Shown here: positions 1 through 11,296 of the stretch, piece by piece
How positions within the stretch are numbered: the first letter of the stretch is position 1
How the letters are laid out: every line of letters begins with the position of its first letter
Assembly: GCA_029379385.1 (NCBI GenBank)
Contig: CM055618.1
Span: 13,402,134-13,466,133 of the forward strand
Length of the DNA stretch: 64,000 bases
DNA from: Quillaja saponaria
Taxonomy: Eukaryota; Streptophyta; Magnoliopsida; Fabales; Quillajaceae
Direction: 5' to 3'
Position numbers and translations under genes: made by a program
The notes under the pieces: model-generated
What the model was told of the DNA's origin: nothing
Database searches by the model: none
Seen by the model: the letters and a program-made list of their open reading frames with translations, nothing else

Positions 1-372
1 CCTCAATTTTCTCCTGCAACCCTTGTAAAGCTCTTCAAGACTACAAGCCAACTTACGCTCAATTGAGGGTGGCTTGTTATTTTTCTGATTACCAATTTCC
101 TCATTACCATTTTCTTTGAAAACCCATTCAGAATTGAGACCTGAGTGACCATAAAGATCATAGATCTGACGCTTTTGTGGGTCACTAAGGACATCATACG
201 CCTCAGAAATCTGCTTGAATTTGGCCTCTGCTTCATCTTTCTTAATTGGGTGTTGATGACTCTTATCTGGGTGCCATTTCATGGCTAATCTCTTGTATGC
301 CTTCTTCACTTCCTCATCGGTTGCGTTCCTATTCACTTTCAATATTTTGTAGTAATCCACTGCACCCATCAT
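1..372 (-). CDS. DnaJ / Hsp40 J-protein, class B-like, 5' exon (partial)
   Basis: This is a co-chaperone that stimulates Hsp70 ATPase and delivers substrate, probably in the cytosol. The reading frame is open for 124 codons from an ATG pair at 372 to the window edge, so the 3' part is missing. Residues 6-75 form a J domain: a DYYKIL start, helix II with [15 protein letters not shown] (HPD at 34-36), and a helix III/IV region ending in [12 protein letters not shown]. From about residue 104 the sequence [15 protein letters not shown] is the start of the C-terminal substrate-binding domain (DnaJ_C). There is no zinc-finger region. The linker between the two domains is only about 25 residues and is not Gly/Phe-rich, whereas class B proteins normally have a long G/F region. 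No exon junction is visible before the edge. It resembles the At1g10350 / At1g59725 group (from memory). Confidence is high for the family. Confidence 0.9.
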   Translation of the reverse strand, partial: MMGAVDYYKILKVNRNATDEEVKKAYKRLAMKWHPDKSHQHPIKKDEAEAKFKQISEAYDVLSDPQKRQIYDLYGHSGLNSEWVFKENGNEEIGNQKNNKPPSIERKLACSLEELYKGCRRKLR

Positions 373-3195
373 TTTCAAAACTCACTTAATTATATCTGCA
401 AAAATGTAAGCTTTTCTCTGCCTAGGCTTCTTCTTCTTCTACGTATGTCTCTTCCTGCGAAATTTGTGAGAGGTTGGTGAGGTCCGTCTATCAGCAAAAT
501 TAGCCAGCTGTGAAGAAAGAGGGGGAGCCAAAGCAAACACGCAAAAAAACCAGAATTCACGCTTAAGAAATTTCAGGGATAATGAGAGTACACATGGTGG
601 GAGCTGAGCTGAAAATTACAAGTATTTAGATTTTTTTAGATTTTTTCCGAAGTCAAAATCCAATAGAAATGTGACACTTTGCCAATCAAGTAAAAGAAAA
701 TAGTAAATTTTTCCAAATACTATTAATTATCTGATTTATAATACATTAATATCTAAAAATGGCACCATCAAAATTGTCATTTATTATTGAAATAGAATAT
801 TATATATAATATTATATAATATTATATTATTTAATTTAATTTCTAAAATAAAACTGATTTGAATCTTTGATGACAGGCTGTAGAGAATGAAATATATGAA
901 AATTTTAAAATGAGAGAACGTGCATTAAAGTAGGAAGAGTAGTGAATTAGGTGGACCCCAGACTGAAAAGAGGGGAGCATTTGAAAATACAGTTAACAAA
1001 GAATCTTGAATCTGGTAAATAGTCCCAAAGAAGGAATAACAAGTGACACGACACCGTATGCTTTAAGACTGAATCATGAGTCATTACCCCTTAAACAGGT
1101 TTAGGATGAGAAAATAATTAAAGTAATTTAATTGATAATAAGTAGTGTAGTGTGAGTTTTATGATCTATTCCTTTTCATTTTTGACTTTTGAGTATTGAT
1201 GTCAAAAATAAATATATATTATCCTATTTTTGTTAAATACTATAATAAAATAATGAGATAATCACATATTATTTTATCAATTTTATGTGATTTGTAAACA
1301 AGTGGTTTGACTATTGAAATAATTGTAACATTTTCATATCATTAAAATAATATATATATGTATAGGATTTTGATGAGAATAAAGCATGTGTATTATCAAG
1401 AAATGTATAATTTTATATATCTTTTAATGGAAAAAAGAATTTTTAAACACTCATCATGCCCACGAATGATTCTAGTAATCTTGGAGAAACTCTAAACTTC
1501 GACTCTCATATTGATGAATATGAGTTATTGCAAGTAAAAAATAATAGTGATATAAAAGTAATGTTTGAAAAACGGGTATCCACCAACCTTTATATTTTCT
1601 TATAAAAAAAAAAAAAAAAAAAAAAAAAACAGAAACGCTGAAATTTTTATCTACTACCAATGCCAACCAAAAAAACAAATATAACTTGGTGAATCATAGT
1701 TGGGCCATTATGAATCTACGTTGGGTCCTAAATATCTATGCCATTGGGCCCAATACTTGAGGTAGGCTTGCAGGTAGTAGGTCCACAGTCCACGCTTGAG
1801 CCGACAGCCGGGACCATAATATTTATATTCTGTCACGTCGTCGTTCCGAGAGATGACAATCCGTACTAGTATTGTTCTTATTCCTTACGTTGGAACTTGA
1901 TTGTATTCACTTTTTGAAATGTAATATTAATCTATCTTTGGTATGAAACCAAAAAATTTGACATAAATATTATTTACATCAACCTTTATCATATTAATTT
2001 TAAATTATTAATATTTTAACTTTAATTATATTATTATAGAGAAATAACTCATAAGTAAGAAAAAAAAAATTCAAGTAGAATTAAACATAAAATCATTAGA
2101 TTCCAAATATTGCAGTCTTGAACAAATACTTTATATGTCAAATAAATAAGAAAATGATTAAAGTGATTGTTAGTAGGAGAGTCAGAGTAAGTGTCTAAGT
2201 TGATGAAGCCATGGTCCATTCTAGAGCGTGTCAATGTGCTACCCAACCATGATGGTTGGGTTTGACTCCATATCCCAGTCTAGGGAAACTAGACCAATTT
2301 TCTTGTTTTCGATCACTTTAGTCCCTGTTTAGTGACAAACCCATGCTATCTGATCCACATCAATTCATTTTACTAAATCGTGAGTGATGATTAGTGTCAA
2401 ATTCATATATATATATATATATATATATATGACACTTTCTTATTTGGCAGTTATGATAAAAGAGATAAGAGATAAACTTTCAAAAAATTATAATGATAAT
2501 CAAAACCAGTCTATCTCTGACATTCTCTTTACAAACCACATCAACAATATCAAAAATAATATGTCAATTTGATCCACCTTCATTGTACGAATTTTTGAAA
2601 CCGTTAAGAAAATATCACTTGTCTTCAATATCAACTACTATCCTTAATTTTAGTCAAATGGGTTGATGTTTTTTAATGTCATTTACTAATAATATAAAAT
2701 TCTTTACATTTAGTAAATCAAATATTAACTCTAAAATGAAAATAATACATCATGATAATTTTCTCTTGAAATAATAAAATAAATGTCCTAATTATGTTTC
2801 TTAGTTTCGCTGGACAGTTTCCGAACTAGCTGAGATGGGAGGCTCCTCTATTTTAACTCTGTTTTTATATGCTCCATATATGTAAATTACAAACCGATCA
2901 AGCTATAACAAATGAAAAACATCTTAACACACCCAAAAAAAAAAAAAAAAAAGATCCAAAAGAAAGAATAGTAGATACTCTACATTGGATGCAGCTTCAG
3001 AAAGAAGTTGAAAATGCATCCTCAAAATCAGCCTGCAAGCTAGCAGTTTAAAATCGACTGTTATCTACAGGCCAATGGTGGTCTAGCCGTCTAGCCATAG
3101 CAACAGAATTGTGCGCTTGCTTGAAGCTCCCTCCATAACATACGAACAGGCTATGACCCAGATGTACATAACTTTAGATGTCCACCGGATGAACC
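373..3195. other. Intergenic: DnaJ promoter, simple repeats, 3' flank of DUF569 gene A
   Basis: Positions 373-600 are the presumed 5' UTR and promoter of the DnaJ gene, with a pyrimidine-rich CTTCTT tract near 428. The rest is AT-rich non-coding sequence: an AT-rich tract at 790-840, a 26-A run at 1604-1629, an (AT)n microsatellite at 2405-2430 and a poly-A tract near 2936-2952. No conserved protein is seen in either strand. The last few hundred bases probably hold the 3' UTR of the minus-strand DUF569 gene. Confidence 0.6.
2405..2430. repeat. (AT)n microsatellite
   Basis: About 13 uninterrupted AT dinucleotides. It is likely to be length-polymorphic. There is no gene overlap. Confidence 0.95.
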
Positions 3196-5061
3196 TCACA
3201 ACAAACCTTGCTTTGCGAGGTCTTGTCCAACTGAAACACCAAAGAAAATAGAGCAAAGGTTAAGACCAAAATGAATAGATATTCTTTTCAAAGTCATTGT
3301 TCTCAAAAAAGTTATAACTACAACATGACTATTGTGCCTAATACACACTTTTAATTTTTTATGATCTCTGATTTGTTGATCACAACAAACATCACTCTTA
3401 AAAACTAGGAATTCTGGACTTGCTAGCATAATGCTGAGGGCTAAATTTAAGTTCCTACTTACATATTTCCCCAAACTTGCTCAATGGTAATTCCTTGCTA
3501 ACCAAAGCAACAGAAGACTCTAGGCAAGGGAAGGCATGGTTTATTTATTCTAGGAAATCGGATAGTCCAGCAATAAGCTCTCAGAAACATTGGGTAACAT
3601 CAGGGTCAAATAAACATGTATTCCATGAAGATCGAATCATACTATACCCAAAATTTGTGGTTGTTCTAATCACCATACTACATGAAGTAGTACAAATACT
3701 ACATGGATAGACCTGCTAAGATACATAATATTTGCAGAGGCAGGGCACCTGAAGCTTTCTAATAGCAGAAACATGACTGTCCATCTAGAATCATTTCTAA
3801 AGTCCAACACGTTTATGGGAAAGAAATGAGGGGGACGGCCAAAAGTAATAATTCCAAGCTTTCAAAAGTCATATTTCTCAACAGACAAATAGAAGGGCCA
3901 AAAGAAGTAAATGCAATGAAGTGGTAGACTACTGATAACCTGAATGAGTGCATGCAGCAACTTAAATTGATGCCTTTATTTGGGTACAATTACATTAACT
4001 ATAAATCAATATTTTGAATTCTGGTTCTTACGATTCATTGATTTAGCAGCATGCATGCACTAAATAGCTCAAGATTATATTAGTATTCATAAAAAACAGA
4101 ACCAACTCAGAGGAGATACTCACATGTTGATGATTCAAGTACCAAAATAACATGCATATCGGCATTGTTAGGAGGAAGCTGCAAACGAAGAGGATAAAGC
4201 TTCCCATTCAAAGGACTGCGAGTACACAAAATCATACCCTCTAGCCCTGTTTCTTCCTTCAATTTTCGACTCAATTCTTCAACCCCGTGTCCTTTGAAAC
4301 TAAAAGTGTAGCCCTGCACATCTTCATCTTCAACTTCCCCATTATCTTCAGCAACATGATAGTATATAGTCCTTCCATCAGACTTGGGTGGAGAACTCAC
4401 ATTGACATTCAAATCCCTTGACTGCAAATTAACAAAATAAATAGGATCAGCATCAAAATTTAAGATTTAAGCTAGATAAAAGTAACCCAGACATTTAATT
4501 TCTAACCTCTTGTCTTAAAAACCTCCCGGATTTTATAGATATCGGCGGCGCCGAAGGCGATTTGGGTTTAAAATCCAGAGAATCAGAATGAGAGACATGT
4601 GGAGAACGAACCAGAATCTCAACAACATCAACATCCCACAAAATCCATTCCTGGGTTGCAGTTCTTTGTGGAATATCATGGGTTATCGAATTCCGCCATG
4701 GGGGTAAACCTCCATTAGCCCTGAGAAATTGTGCATACCTAGTCTTGAGCTTGACATGGTTCCCTTCTCTAATGGGTTCCCACTCAACAGAAGAATCAAG
4801 CCTCCTAGGCAAAGTTTGAAGCACTTTACGACCAGTCATCCCAAGTAAAAAAGGCTGATTTGAGGCTGTCAAGTATTTGCCATAGCAGCTCTTAAGGCGG
4901 ATAATGTTTTCAAATTCAGGCACAAACTCCACGAACCAACGAGCAGTGTTTGAGGATCCATTTCTGTCTTGGGTGACAGCTTCTTCGTCATCATCGGCAT
5001 GGAGGTATTTGTTATGGTGGCTGCGAAGTCTCACAGCCTTGGCGTTGTAGAAGAAGTCCAT
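3196..5061 (-). CDS. DUF569 / fascin-like (actin cross-linking superfamily) protein, gene A
   Basis: The family is of unproven function with a beta-trefoil, fascin-like fold. Three exons were inferred from splice motifs and phase: 5061-4507, 4421-4124 and 3230-3196, giving 295 residues. The start at 5061 gives MDFFYNAKAVRLRSHHNKYL, the canonical DUF569 N-terminus; further upstream the frame stays open but has no ATG. The DUF569 domain spans residues 1 to about 143 and ends in WILWDVDVVEIL; GLPPWRNSITHD is a family hallmark. Exon 2 carries the conserved C-terminal module (GRTIYYHVA, CTRSPLNGKLYPLRLQLPPNN). Donors are GTTAGA and GTGAGTAT; acceptors end in GCAG and TCAG. It lies tandem with gene B (6129-6743) and is the source of the duplicated copy at 9768-10957. 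Its relatives are At1g27100 and At1g69890 (from memory). Confidence 0.88.
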
Positions 5062-6128
5062 AGCAGTAGTACTCCTGAACTTGTTGGAGCTTATGATCTG
5101 TTGAATAAAGTTACAAACTTTGATTGATTCAAACAAAAACAGAGCATAAAAAAATGAGAAACAGATTTATTACATGTAAAAGAGAAGCTAGCAGTGATAT
5201 TTATATGTAGATAATGAGAAGGTGTGAAGAAGAAGAAGAAGAAGGAAGTCTATGTTTCTATGCGGAAATGGTAAAACAAAGGTCAGCCTTAATTAGCCGC
5301 CAGCCAGTCAGCCAAATTGGCAGGACTCGGTTACTTGTATTTTATGTTACGTGGCCTAAATTTATTTGCTTTAGATTCCGTGTGATCCTACTCCTATCCA
5401 TGTAGTTATAATAGGTTGTGATCTATTTGAAGTGGCGTGTTTGAATTGTAAAAGTGAGCTGCTGTGTTTCCCGAGATTAATACCACGATGAGGTCCAAAT
5501 AAAATAAATAGGGTATTAAATAATGTATTCTGAAAAACATTATTAGTTAGAAAGAAAGAAAGAAAGGTAAATAAGTGTTATCTTTTCGTCTTCACATTAT
5601 AATATTAATTATATTGTCTTGTTACTTTTTTAAAAGTCTATTCTGATACAAATTAATGGTCGGATAGTTTCATGAATGAACCATAATAATGCATGCAATA
5701 ATTGGAAAAAGAAAAAGTTTCACAAAAGCAATCTTTTCTTATTAAGCATAGTAATGAAGTCGTCATTATCATACCTACGTGTACATGAAGTTATCAAAAA
5801 CATTAGATCCCAATCAAATCCCGAGTTTGAAATTAAATATTTTGGTAATATATAATTTAGTTAAATGATGTGTTTTTTTTTATCGAATAAGAAAATTTAT
5901 TTAATTGAAAAACCATCAACCATAACTACAGCTAATAATTAACCAAAGAATTGAGTAACAAAAATTTATAAGAATCTTGTGCATCAAGTAAGTGTCTTCC
6001 ATTTTGCTTCTGCCTATTTTTCAGTTGTATATAGTTTGTGAAACTTTTACTGGATGTGAATGAAATGGGAAATAGTGGCATATAACTCAGCTGGCTCTTG
6101 ATTAACAAAAAAATAGCAACGAATTAAG
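5062..6128. other. Spacer between the two DUF569 genes
   Basis: This holds the 5' UTR and promoter of gene A, an (AAAG)n tract near 5552-5567 and AT-rich DNA. The minus strand was searched for the C-terminal exon (GRTIYY module) expected downstream of gene B, and none was found. Positions 5200-5370 and 5740-5830 have counterparts in the duplicated segment at 9768-10957; the approximately 380 bp between them do not. Confidence 0.6.
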
Positions 6129-6743
6129 TCATACTGATACACGTACCTGCGAGTCCTGGAAGTTTGAGTTCAATCGGGGCGACTTCGTAGAAAAAACAGA
6201 CATGGGCGAACCCATTTCTGAATCCAAAGCTTCATCGGAAACCGACGACAACGACGATAAAATACTCTCGGCCGTGTACGATTCAATATCTTCAACTGCC
6301 TCGACGTCCCAAAGAATCCAATTCAACGTTGACGAGGTATGTGGATCATCATGAGTAATCGAATTCCTCCATGGCGGAGTTCCACCATTCGCTCTCAAAT
6401 ACTTCCCACACCAACTCCTCAGCTTCACTTGAAACCCATCTCGTATAGCCTCCCACTCGTACTTCCAATCCATACCCTTTTCATAATCGGCTTGAATCAC
6501 TTTGTTTCCGGTCATACCCAATAGAAAAGCCATGTCCGTTGCTGTTAGGTACCCACCATGTCCATGGAAGCTCTTGAGCTTAACACAGTCACTTTTTCCT
6601 TCAACCAATTCGACGACCCACTTAGCTTTTCTCGTTGATCCGTTTCTACTCTGACGCACCGTTTTCTGATCATCATCGGCGACAAGGTATTTATCAAGGT
6701 GGCTACGGAGCTTAACGGCCTTAGCTTGTTTGAAAAACTCCAT
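6129..6743 (-). CDS. DUF569 / fascin-like protein, gene B, 3'-truncated
   Basis: This is one uninterrupted reading frame of 204 residues starting MEFFKQAKAVKLRSHLDKYL. A second ATG lies immediately upstream at 6746. The full DUF569 domain is present (GTPPWRNSITHDDP, then WILWDVEAVEDI near residue 155), followed by a Ser-rich low-complexity stretch. After residue 199 (position 6147) the frame reads straight through a good donor-like site, CAG|GTACGTG, placed like the exon 1 end of gene A, and stops five codons later. No downstream exon with the GRTIYY/CTRSPLNGKLYPLRLQLPPN module is detectable. Gene B is therefore either a short single-exon member that ends in former intron sequence, or a 3'-truncated gene. 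The domain itself shows no lesion. Confidence 0.75.
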   Translation of the reverse strand: MEFFKQAKAVKLRSHLDKYLVADDDQKTVRQSRNGSTRKAKWVVELVEGKSDCVKLKSFHGHGGYLTATDMAFLLGMTGNKVIQADYEKGMDWKYEWEAIRDGFQVKLRSWCGKYLRANGGTPPWRNSITHDDPHTSSTLNWILWDVEAVEDIESYTAESILSSLSSVSDEALDSEMGSPMSVFSTKSPRLNSNFQDSQVRVSV

Positions 6744-9700
6744 CACTATATGTTTATGATTGCTGCAATTATTGCTCTCTACCTGTTTGATAGATTGTCT
6801 GAAAGTATCTTCTTCTTTTTTTTCTAATTGTCTGATTAATTGTGTCTTGTATGGAGGATGTTTAGCTTTTTAGTGATGAGACTTGGGAGGCAGAGTAGAA
6901 ATTGTAGGGAAATTGAAGGGTGGTTGAATTTTATATTAAAAAAAAAAAAAAAATTAGAATAGAATTGGACTATGTACTAATTAAATAATTAAAAAAAGGT
7001 TAATTATGTTGGTTACTTACTTGTTGGTATTAATTTCTTTTCTTAATAAGCAAGACAAGATTGTGATAGCAAAGTTGGGTAAATATGCTAAAGCTTTTTT
7101 TTTTTTTGTTAATAGTAAAAATATTGGGTTGAAGAGGAAGGTTCCAAGAGTGACGCTAGGGGTGACTTTGGACTGTGAATGATCAAATATGGCTTTGAAG
7201 GGGGGTTAGTTTAAGTCTAGAAGCAGATATGGTTGAACCAGGTAAACCCACGACCATGAGTTGTATTCAACTTGGATTTTCTTGTACGTTGGCAATGAAA
7301 GATTTGGAAGTTTATTATGAGGATGTTAAAGTTATGGTAAAAGACAAATATTGGGAATTCTAAAGCAAGAGACAAACTGAGCTATACTAGATTTTAGATT
7401 TGATTTTAATCTTGACAAAGGGAAATTAGTTCATGTTATCATCTAAAACAGAAAAGGTATAGTTAAGATAGATGTTGCAATTTTTGGGAAAACCACTACT
7501 GTAAGCAACTAAATTGTCTACGTAAATGATGTGAATCCATTTATTTCAGATGGTGGCCTTAGCTAACCCTCAGCCCTTAGTCGTTAGCAGGGGCGGATCT
7601 AGGCACAAGCCATGGGGCAGTTACTACTGGCTTTTTGAAAATTATATGTCTTAAAGAAAAAATTTATATTGCCCCCACTCATTTAGGGTTAAATATAATT
7701 TTGCCCCTATAGATTTTAATTGTTTTAAATTTTATCACACTAATAAATTTCTAAAGACAAAAATCAAACTAACACTAGTTAAATTATACTTTGTAAATTT
7801 CAAATTTTGGCACCTAACTCTTTAAAATTTACTAATAATCTAACAAGTTAGTAAGAAGTAACATATTCAATTATTCAAAATTTCTTAGGCTATTTGAAGT
7901 TTTTCTCATTGAACTCATAGCATTTGGTAACTAATTCCATAGTGTATTTTACAACTATTAATGAGTAGGGTATTTTACAATTATTAGAAAATAACTTTTA
8001 GCCATTTAATTAAATTTGTCTAAACTATCAAACTCATATCAAATTCATGCATCTTTTTATTAGTGAAACAAAAATATGTCTTATGACTTGGCAAATTCTA
8101 TTTTTTTTAAAACAAACTTGTTTATAATTGTGATATAGTAAAACCAGAAATTGATTTATCCTATAAGTTCACTATTAACAAAGCTAATTAATTTCTTGAA
8201 CTAATTAAGAAATTGATCCCCTGTTGATGATCATTTAGGTTTGGAATTTATGGGTGTCAGAGAGAAAAAAGAAAGAGTAAACGAATGATCTTTGTAAAAT
8301 ACATTTGACTTCTTTTGGCTTTATGGGTAGGAAAGTTTTGTGAGCAGAGATTGATCCCGGGAGAAACAGACTACGGTGGCTACGGAGGTACTGGGGTGGA
8401 CGGGGGTGGTGAAGAAGAGAGAAAGAAAAAAAATATTTTGTTTTTATATATTTGATTCTATTATCTTTTTAAAATATTTTTAATTAAATTTTTATATATG
8501 TTAGGTAGTTAGTTTTTATTTGTCAGATGTGCAACACATCACAGTTATTAGCGTTAATTTAAATGGTACCTGTATTTAGGGATTCAATTATATCAATTAA
8601 AATCATGGAGGGACTCCATTGCAATAATTGAAACACGAGAAATTAAATTGAATTTAAATTTGAATTATAGGGACCAAAAGTAAAATTAAAATTTTTTTTT
8701 ACCTTATAAATACAACCCATTTCCTCAATTTTTTTATGCACAATTTCATCATTTTTTTTTTTTTTGTATTTCTAATTCAAATATTAATCCTTTAGTTAGT
8801 ATATTAGTTATTAATCCTTAAAATTAATAAAATTAATATAATTTTAATATTAACCATGCATATCCTTGTTGATAAGTTTTATAACAAACAAAAAAATCGT
8901 ATCCCATAGACTCAAACCATGATAATTTACAACCTTAGTGTTTAATATCATCAAAATAGCACCCATAAAAATAGATTACAACCAAATTACACCTCAATAC
9001 GCATCTCAACCAAAAGATAAATCAAACTCGCTCTTACTAATTTTTATCAACTATAATTCTAATTCTATGTGAATATCCTTATAGCAAGGAGAAGCCCATA
9101 ATATTAAGAACTTAGAAATAAAATAAAAATAAAAATAAATAAATTTTAAGTTTATTAAATATAGTCATAATACAAAATATTAAATGTTAATTAATGTGTT
9201 TTAGTAATATATAATACATTTTTATTATCTAGATTTGAATGCATATTAATATGATCCACTAAAATATTAAAATTTTAATTTAATTTTAACTTTTTAAATT
9301 TTAAAAAAAAGTCTAATCCACTAAAACCGTAAATCATCTAATTCTCTTGGTTGATTCAGTTTTTATCAATTTATATGATCCACATACCAAAATAATTATA
9401 TGGTCTAAATGATCCAACCTACCATTTAGGAGACAATTCAATCAGTCTGACCATTTGGACCTATTCAATTTTTAAAACATTAATTTGAAGGCACTTGCTT
9501 CTGGAAAGTAACATTGAAATTTCATTATAAAAATATCCTTTATATTGTCACACCTAAAATCCTATTAATTATAATTCAATTAAAATTACATCACAAATGA
9601 AATCACGATTATAATTAAAATCTTATTAATACAAATCCTATCTAACACTAAAATACTAATAATTTATTCTTAATTATGTATTTAATATAATAACAATTAA

Positions 9701-9767
9701 ATTATATAATTTTTATTTTTTTTCATAAATCCTAATTTACAGTTATACCTGTTCCCATCGCAAATTG
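6744..9767. other. Intergenic, AT-rich, transposon remnants suspected
   Basis: This holds the promoter of gene B, followed by about 2.8 kb with no recognisable coding sequence. At about 7589 a CAGGGGCGGATCTAGG motif followed by GCCCC-rich sequence resembles the terminus of dicot hAT-like elements, but no partner terminus was found. Positions 8340-8420 form a short GC-richer patch. The rest is very AT-rich, with homopolymer runs at 8690 and 8750. Confidence 0.5.
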
Positions 9768-10957
9768 GTTAAAATCCAGAGAATCAGAATGAGAGCATGT
9801 GGAGAACGAACCAGAATCTCAACAATTAATATCAACCTCCCACAAAATCCAATCCTGGGTTGCAGTTCTACGTGGAATATCATGGGTTACCGAATTCCGC
9901 CATGGTGGTAAACCTCCATTAGCCCGGAGAAATTGTTTATGCCTAGTCTTGAGCTTGACCTGTTTCCCTTCTCTAATGGGTTCCCACTCAACAGAGGGAT
10001 CAAGTCTCCTAGGCAAAGTTTGAAGCACCTTATGACCAGTCAACCCAAGTAAAAAACGCTGATTTGAGGCTGTCAAGTATTTGCCATGGCAGCTCTTAAG
10101 GCGGATAATGTTTTCATATCCAGGCACAAACTCCACGAACCAACGAGCGGTGTTGGAGGATCCATTTCTGTCTAGGGTGACAGATTCTTCGTCTTCATCG
10201 GCATGGAGGTATTTGTTATGGTGACTGAGAAGTCTCACATCCTTGCCATTGCAGAAGAAGTCCATAGCTGGAGTACTCCTGAACTTCTTGGATCTTATGA
10301 TCTGTTGAATAAAGTCACAAACTTTGATTGATTCAGACAAAAACAGAGCTTAAAAAAAATGAGAATGATGTACGAAAATAATGAGAATGAAGAAGTCTGT
10401 TTCTATGTGGAAATCGTAAAACAAAGTCAGCCTCAGCCTCAGCCGCCAGCCCGTCAGCCAAATTGGAAGGACGCGGTTATTTATATTTTATATTACGTGG
10501 CCTAACTTTTAGTAATGAAGTCGTATGTGTCAATATCATACCTTACATGTACACGAAGCGATCATAAATAAAAGATTACAAACCAATGAGTCTGAAAATT
10601 TGAGCCTGCGAAATTAATTTTGGTTAAATAATATATTTTTAGTCGAATTAGAGAAATTAATTAAAATAATTGAAAGTTTGAACACAATAGCTAATAATTA
10701 AGCAGAGAATTGAGTAACAAAAAAAATTAAAAACCTTGTGCATCAAATAAGTGTCTTTCATTTTGCTTCTGTCTATTTTCATTTGTATGGTTTGTGAAAC
10801 TTTTAGTGAATAATGGGTATGAATGAAATGAGGAAATAGTAGCGTATAATTGGTTCTTAGGTCATACTGATACATGTACCTGGGAGGTCCGAAAGTGACT
10901 TCATAGAAAAAAGGGACATGGGCGAACCCATTTCTAAACCCAAAGCTTTATCGAAAC
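9768..10957. repeat. Segmental duplication of the DUF569 gene A / gene B region
   Basis: Copy of about 4569-6237 in the same orientation. In order it contains the exon 1 coding region of gene A, its 5' flank (the CAGCC-rich tract near 10420-10460 matches 5283-5310), and the 3' end of gene B (10861-10957 matches 6128-6237). Relative to the source it lacks about 380 bp (source about 5370-5750) and has several small indels. The left edge is near 9768 (TTAAAATCCAGAGAATCAGA). The right edge is near 10957, a few bases before a CACTA-like terminus. By eye the copies are clearly similar but diverged. Confidence 0.85.
9819..10265 (-). pseudogene. DUF569 copy C, truncated duplicate of gene A exon 1
   Basis: The reading frame of 148 residues starts MDFFCNGKDVRLLSHHNKYL and stays parallel to gene A through WILWEVD. 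A small indel then replaces the VVEIL segment by INC and a stop codon. The exon 1 donor and the C-terminal exons of gene A are absent, because the duplicated segment begins inside exon 1. The DUF569 domain is almost complete, so a short protein is possible, but the missing family C-terminus and terminator-proximal exons argue for a pseudogene. It lies inside the segmental duplication 9768-10957. Confidence 0.75.
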
Positions 10958-10963
10958 GGAAGG

Positions 10964-11215
10964 CACTACAAGAAATAAGGCGATGGACATTTTTCTCTGT
11001 CTCTGAAACATATTGCCAAAGAAAGATGGAGAGAACAATTCCGTCTCTTGAAATGTAACAAAATTTTACAACTTAATTGGAGATGAGGCTACTTCTCAGA
11101 TATTTTTTTTCTTTTTGTCTCGTATAAGTTACGTCTGTGTCAAATGAAATTTAATTAATAAAATATTTTTTAAAATTATTTTCAGGGAAGACAATTTTAA
11201 CATCAGAGGGTCCTT
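10964..11215. mobile_element. CACTA-type transposon terminus (partial, one end only)
   Basis: CACTACAAGAAAT at 10964-10976 matches the conserved terminal inverted repeat of plant CACTA (En/Spm-like) elements. It abuts the right breakpoint of the DUF569 segmental duplication. The expected reverse-complement terminus (TTTCTTGTAGTG) was not found in the following few kilobases, and no transposase was recognised. This is therefore a truncated or non-autonomous element with uncertain extent. Confidence 0.45.
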
Positions 11216-11296
11216 CCTAATCAACATTCTCTCTTCTTCTTTCTCACTCTCCCCTTACTCTACTCTTTCCCTTCCATACTCTTTCTCACTCTCCCC

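Noticed and set aside
1604..1629. 26-A run as a retroposon tail
   Set aside because: No retroposon body and no target-site duplication around it.
2869..3051. 60-codon plus-strand open frame rich in Lys from a poly-A run
   Set aside because: Low-complexity, crosses a homopolymer and lies in the 3' flank of a minus-strand gene.
5062..5136. In-frame upstream extension of DUF569 gene A (FESIKVCNFIQQ)
   Set aside because: It contains no ATG; the family start MDFF/MEFF at 5061 fits better. The same open stretch in copy C only reflects shared duplicated leader.
7589..7700. hAT-like terminus CAGGGGCGGATCTAGG as a full transposon
   Set aside because: Only one end seen, no 8-bp duplication and no transposase; mentioned only in the intergenic note.
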